This document shows positions 62,979 to 64,000 of a stretch of DNA of 64,000 nt, piece after piece. The stretch is from Shinella daejeonensis (GTDB taxonomy: Bacteria > Pseudomonadota > Alphaproteobacteria > Rhizobiales > Rhizobiaceae). The position numbers were made by a program, and so were the translations under genes. Where the stretch lies: NCBI RefSeq assembly GCF_024281235.1, contig NZ_JAHWXY010000002.1:496001-560000 (forward strand), given 5' to 3'. The notes beneath the pieces were generated by a model that worked only from the letters and a program-made list of their open reading frames with translations, made no database searches and was not told the origin of the DNA. Each line of letters starts with the position of its first letter. Positions within the stretch are counted from its first letter, which is position 1.

Positions 62979-63370
62979 TCCACGACCTGGAGCATTTCCA
63001 GCCGAAGCGACCTCGCTTCGGCATTGGATAATGCCGTAAAAACAATATATTAGAACAATCCCGATGAGACCGATTTCACCGGAACCGCTCTAGATTTCCA
63101 CAAGGACACGGACGTTTCGCCGTATCGTGTATTCATCGACCCGGATACCGAGCCGGGGCCGGTCGGCCCAGCGCCCGGCATCCTGATCGGACTTTCGATG
63201 AAGAAAAGCCTCATTCTCTCTATGCAAGCCTTCACTGGCTTCTCCGGAAAAATGGACGTCAAACTGCCGCCCACACGGCGACGCCGCGCAGGATGGTAAA
63301 ATTGCCATGCACATGTTTTCGAGCACCACGCGTCCGGGCGGACGCGCAAGGAGCGCTCCACCTCCTTGAA
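62979..63370. repeat. 392-bp gap with a MITE-like rhizobial intergenic repeat and a possible gene remnant
   Basis: At about 62986-63094 a ~109-bp element has imperfect terminal inverted repeats (TGGAGCATTTCC facing GGAACCGCTCTA, 9 of 12 pairing) and a near-terminal palindrome, GCCGAAGCGA/TCGCTTCGGC (63001-63022, 10-bp arms). I recall similar small palindromic intergenic elements in Rhizobiaceae genomes; no transposase is encoded. Beyond it, a minus-strand frame (63090-63329) ends GRWADRPRLGIRVDEYTIRRN..., which looks like the tail of a protein but has no matching body; it may be a degraded gene. Confidence 0.5.
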
Positions 63371-64000
63371 TTAAATCACTTTATCTGTTCTCTGATCATC
63401 CCACCTGCCGATACGCCTTTCGAGACCTTCGGCAATATCGAGCAACGAGGCTTCGCTTCCCCGGCGGCCCAGAAGCTGCATGCCGATCGGCAGGCCCTGT
63501 TTCGAAACACCGCACGGCAGCGTGACGGCCGGAAGATGCAGGAAGTTGGCCAGGATGTTGATGTTCGGATCTCCCATAAAATAGAAGCGGTCGACGGCGG
63601 CCAGTTTGCCCGGCGGATTCACGGAAACCGGCAGGGCGATAAACTCCACCCGGTCGAAGAGCCTGATCGTCGCGCGATAAAGCGTGTCGCGCAGCGAGAT
63701 GGCGGCCATATAGTCGTCCAGCCGGACGGCTTCGCCAGCCAGCGTCCTGCTGCGGAACACGGTGCCATAATCGTCGTAATTCGCGCGCACGGCCGGAGCG
63801 TGGTTCGCCGCAACCTCGGCCATCATCGTGACGGAAGCCGCTGCATGGACGAGTTCCAGCGACGGCAGGCGAACTTGCTCCACGAAACCGCCACCGTCTT
63901 CGACGAGAAGGCCGGCGGCGTTGTAAGCTGCGCGCACCTCGGGGTGGAGACGGTCTTCCAGTCCCCATCCGACGGCGGCCATGCCGAAGCGAAGCCCGGA
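63371..64000 (-). CDS. amidase signature family protein, C-terminal part (runs off right edge)
   Basis: The last ~209 residues of an amidase-signature enzyme. Readable features are the amidase-type WGLEDRLHPEVRAAYNAA, YRATIRLFDRVEFIALPVSV and the near-C-terminal NFLHLPAVTLPCGVSKQGLPIGMQLLG, which is conserved in this family. The Ser-Ser-Lys catalytic triad lies upstream, outside the window. The frame stays open to position 64000. It would hydrolyse an amide in the cytoplasm; the substrate cannot be judged from the tail. Confidence 0.85.
   Translation of the reverse strand, partial: SGLRFGMAAVGWGLEDRLHPEVRAAYNAAGLLVEDGGGFVEQVRLPSLELVHAAASVTMMAEVAANHAPAVRANYDDYGTVFRSRTLAGEAVRLDDYMAAISLRDTLYRATIRLFDRVEFIALPVSVNPPGKLAAVDRFYFMGDPNINILANFLHLPAVTLPCGVSKQGLPIGMQLLGRRGSEASLLDIAEGLERRIGRWDDQRTDKVI

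Overview
The window is GC-rich and densely coded. Its content is typical of a catabolic region of a Rhizobiaceae alphaproteobacterium (Rhizobium, Agrobacterium, Ensifer or Shinella type). The signs are the arrangement of propionyl-CoA carboxylase genes with a small membrane protein and a short XRE-like protein, the many ABC uptake operons each paired with a LysR, GntR, AraC or SorC regulator, and a rhizobial-looking intergenic repeat. Genus, and whether this is chromosome, chromid or megaplasmid, cannot be decided from the sequence alone. I saw no rRNA, tRNA, CRISPR array, transposase, integrase or replication gene.

Layout. 1-3207 (minus): end of a propionyl-CoA carboxylase locus (pccA, running off the left edge, a 96-residue membrane protein, pccB, a small XRE-like protein). 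3249-11594: a LysR regulator divergent from a sulfatase-maturing enzyme (FGE), two sugar-type ABC permeases, a Tat-exported binding protein, a Cys-type sulfatase and an ABC ATPase, which together look like a sulfate-ester uptake and desulfation unit. 11642-17529: a PotABCD-like importer with a proline-racemase-family enzyme lacking the second catalytic cysteine, under a divergent LysR. 17492-26938: a LysR and a nine-gene operon resembling octopine/nopaline or D-hydroxyproline catabolism (binding protein, DadA-like oxidase, three-subunit HcnABC/OoxAB-like dehydrogenase, M14 deacylase, two permeases, ATPase).

27184-36252: an Rbs-type sugar or polyol importer, an SDR dehydrogenase and two DhaK/DhaL pairs; the second DhaK is fused to a SorC-type regulator. 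This suggests C4 polyol or ketose use (threitol/erythrulose type). 36267-43724: a DUF1537 kinase, SDR, GntR regulator, polar-amino-acid-type importer and RuBisCO-like protein, the parts expected for an acid-sugar pathway of the 3-oxo-isoapionate type; a shared inverted-repeat motif links its three promoters.

44415-57102: a carnitine/betaine unit (Rieske oxygenase, reductase, L-carnitine dehydrogenase, BKACE, aldehyde dehydrogenase, two SDRs, AraC regulator, divergent quaternary-amine importer). 57279-64000: an orphan family-5 binding protein, an SDR, an ABC exporter, a DadA-like oxidase, a repeat element and the C-terminal part of an amidase that runs off the right edge.

The strongest leads are the RuBisCO-like/DUF1537/SDR/GntR unit with its shared operator, the SorC-DhaK fusion with its operator array, the opine-like operon, the Cys-to-Gly proline-racemase homologue, and GC-rich stem-loops that recur just after binding-protein genes.
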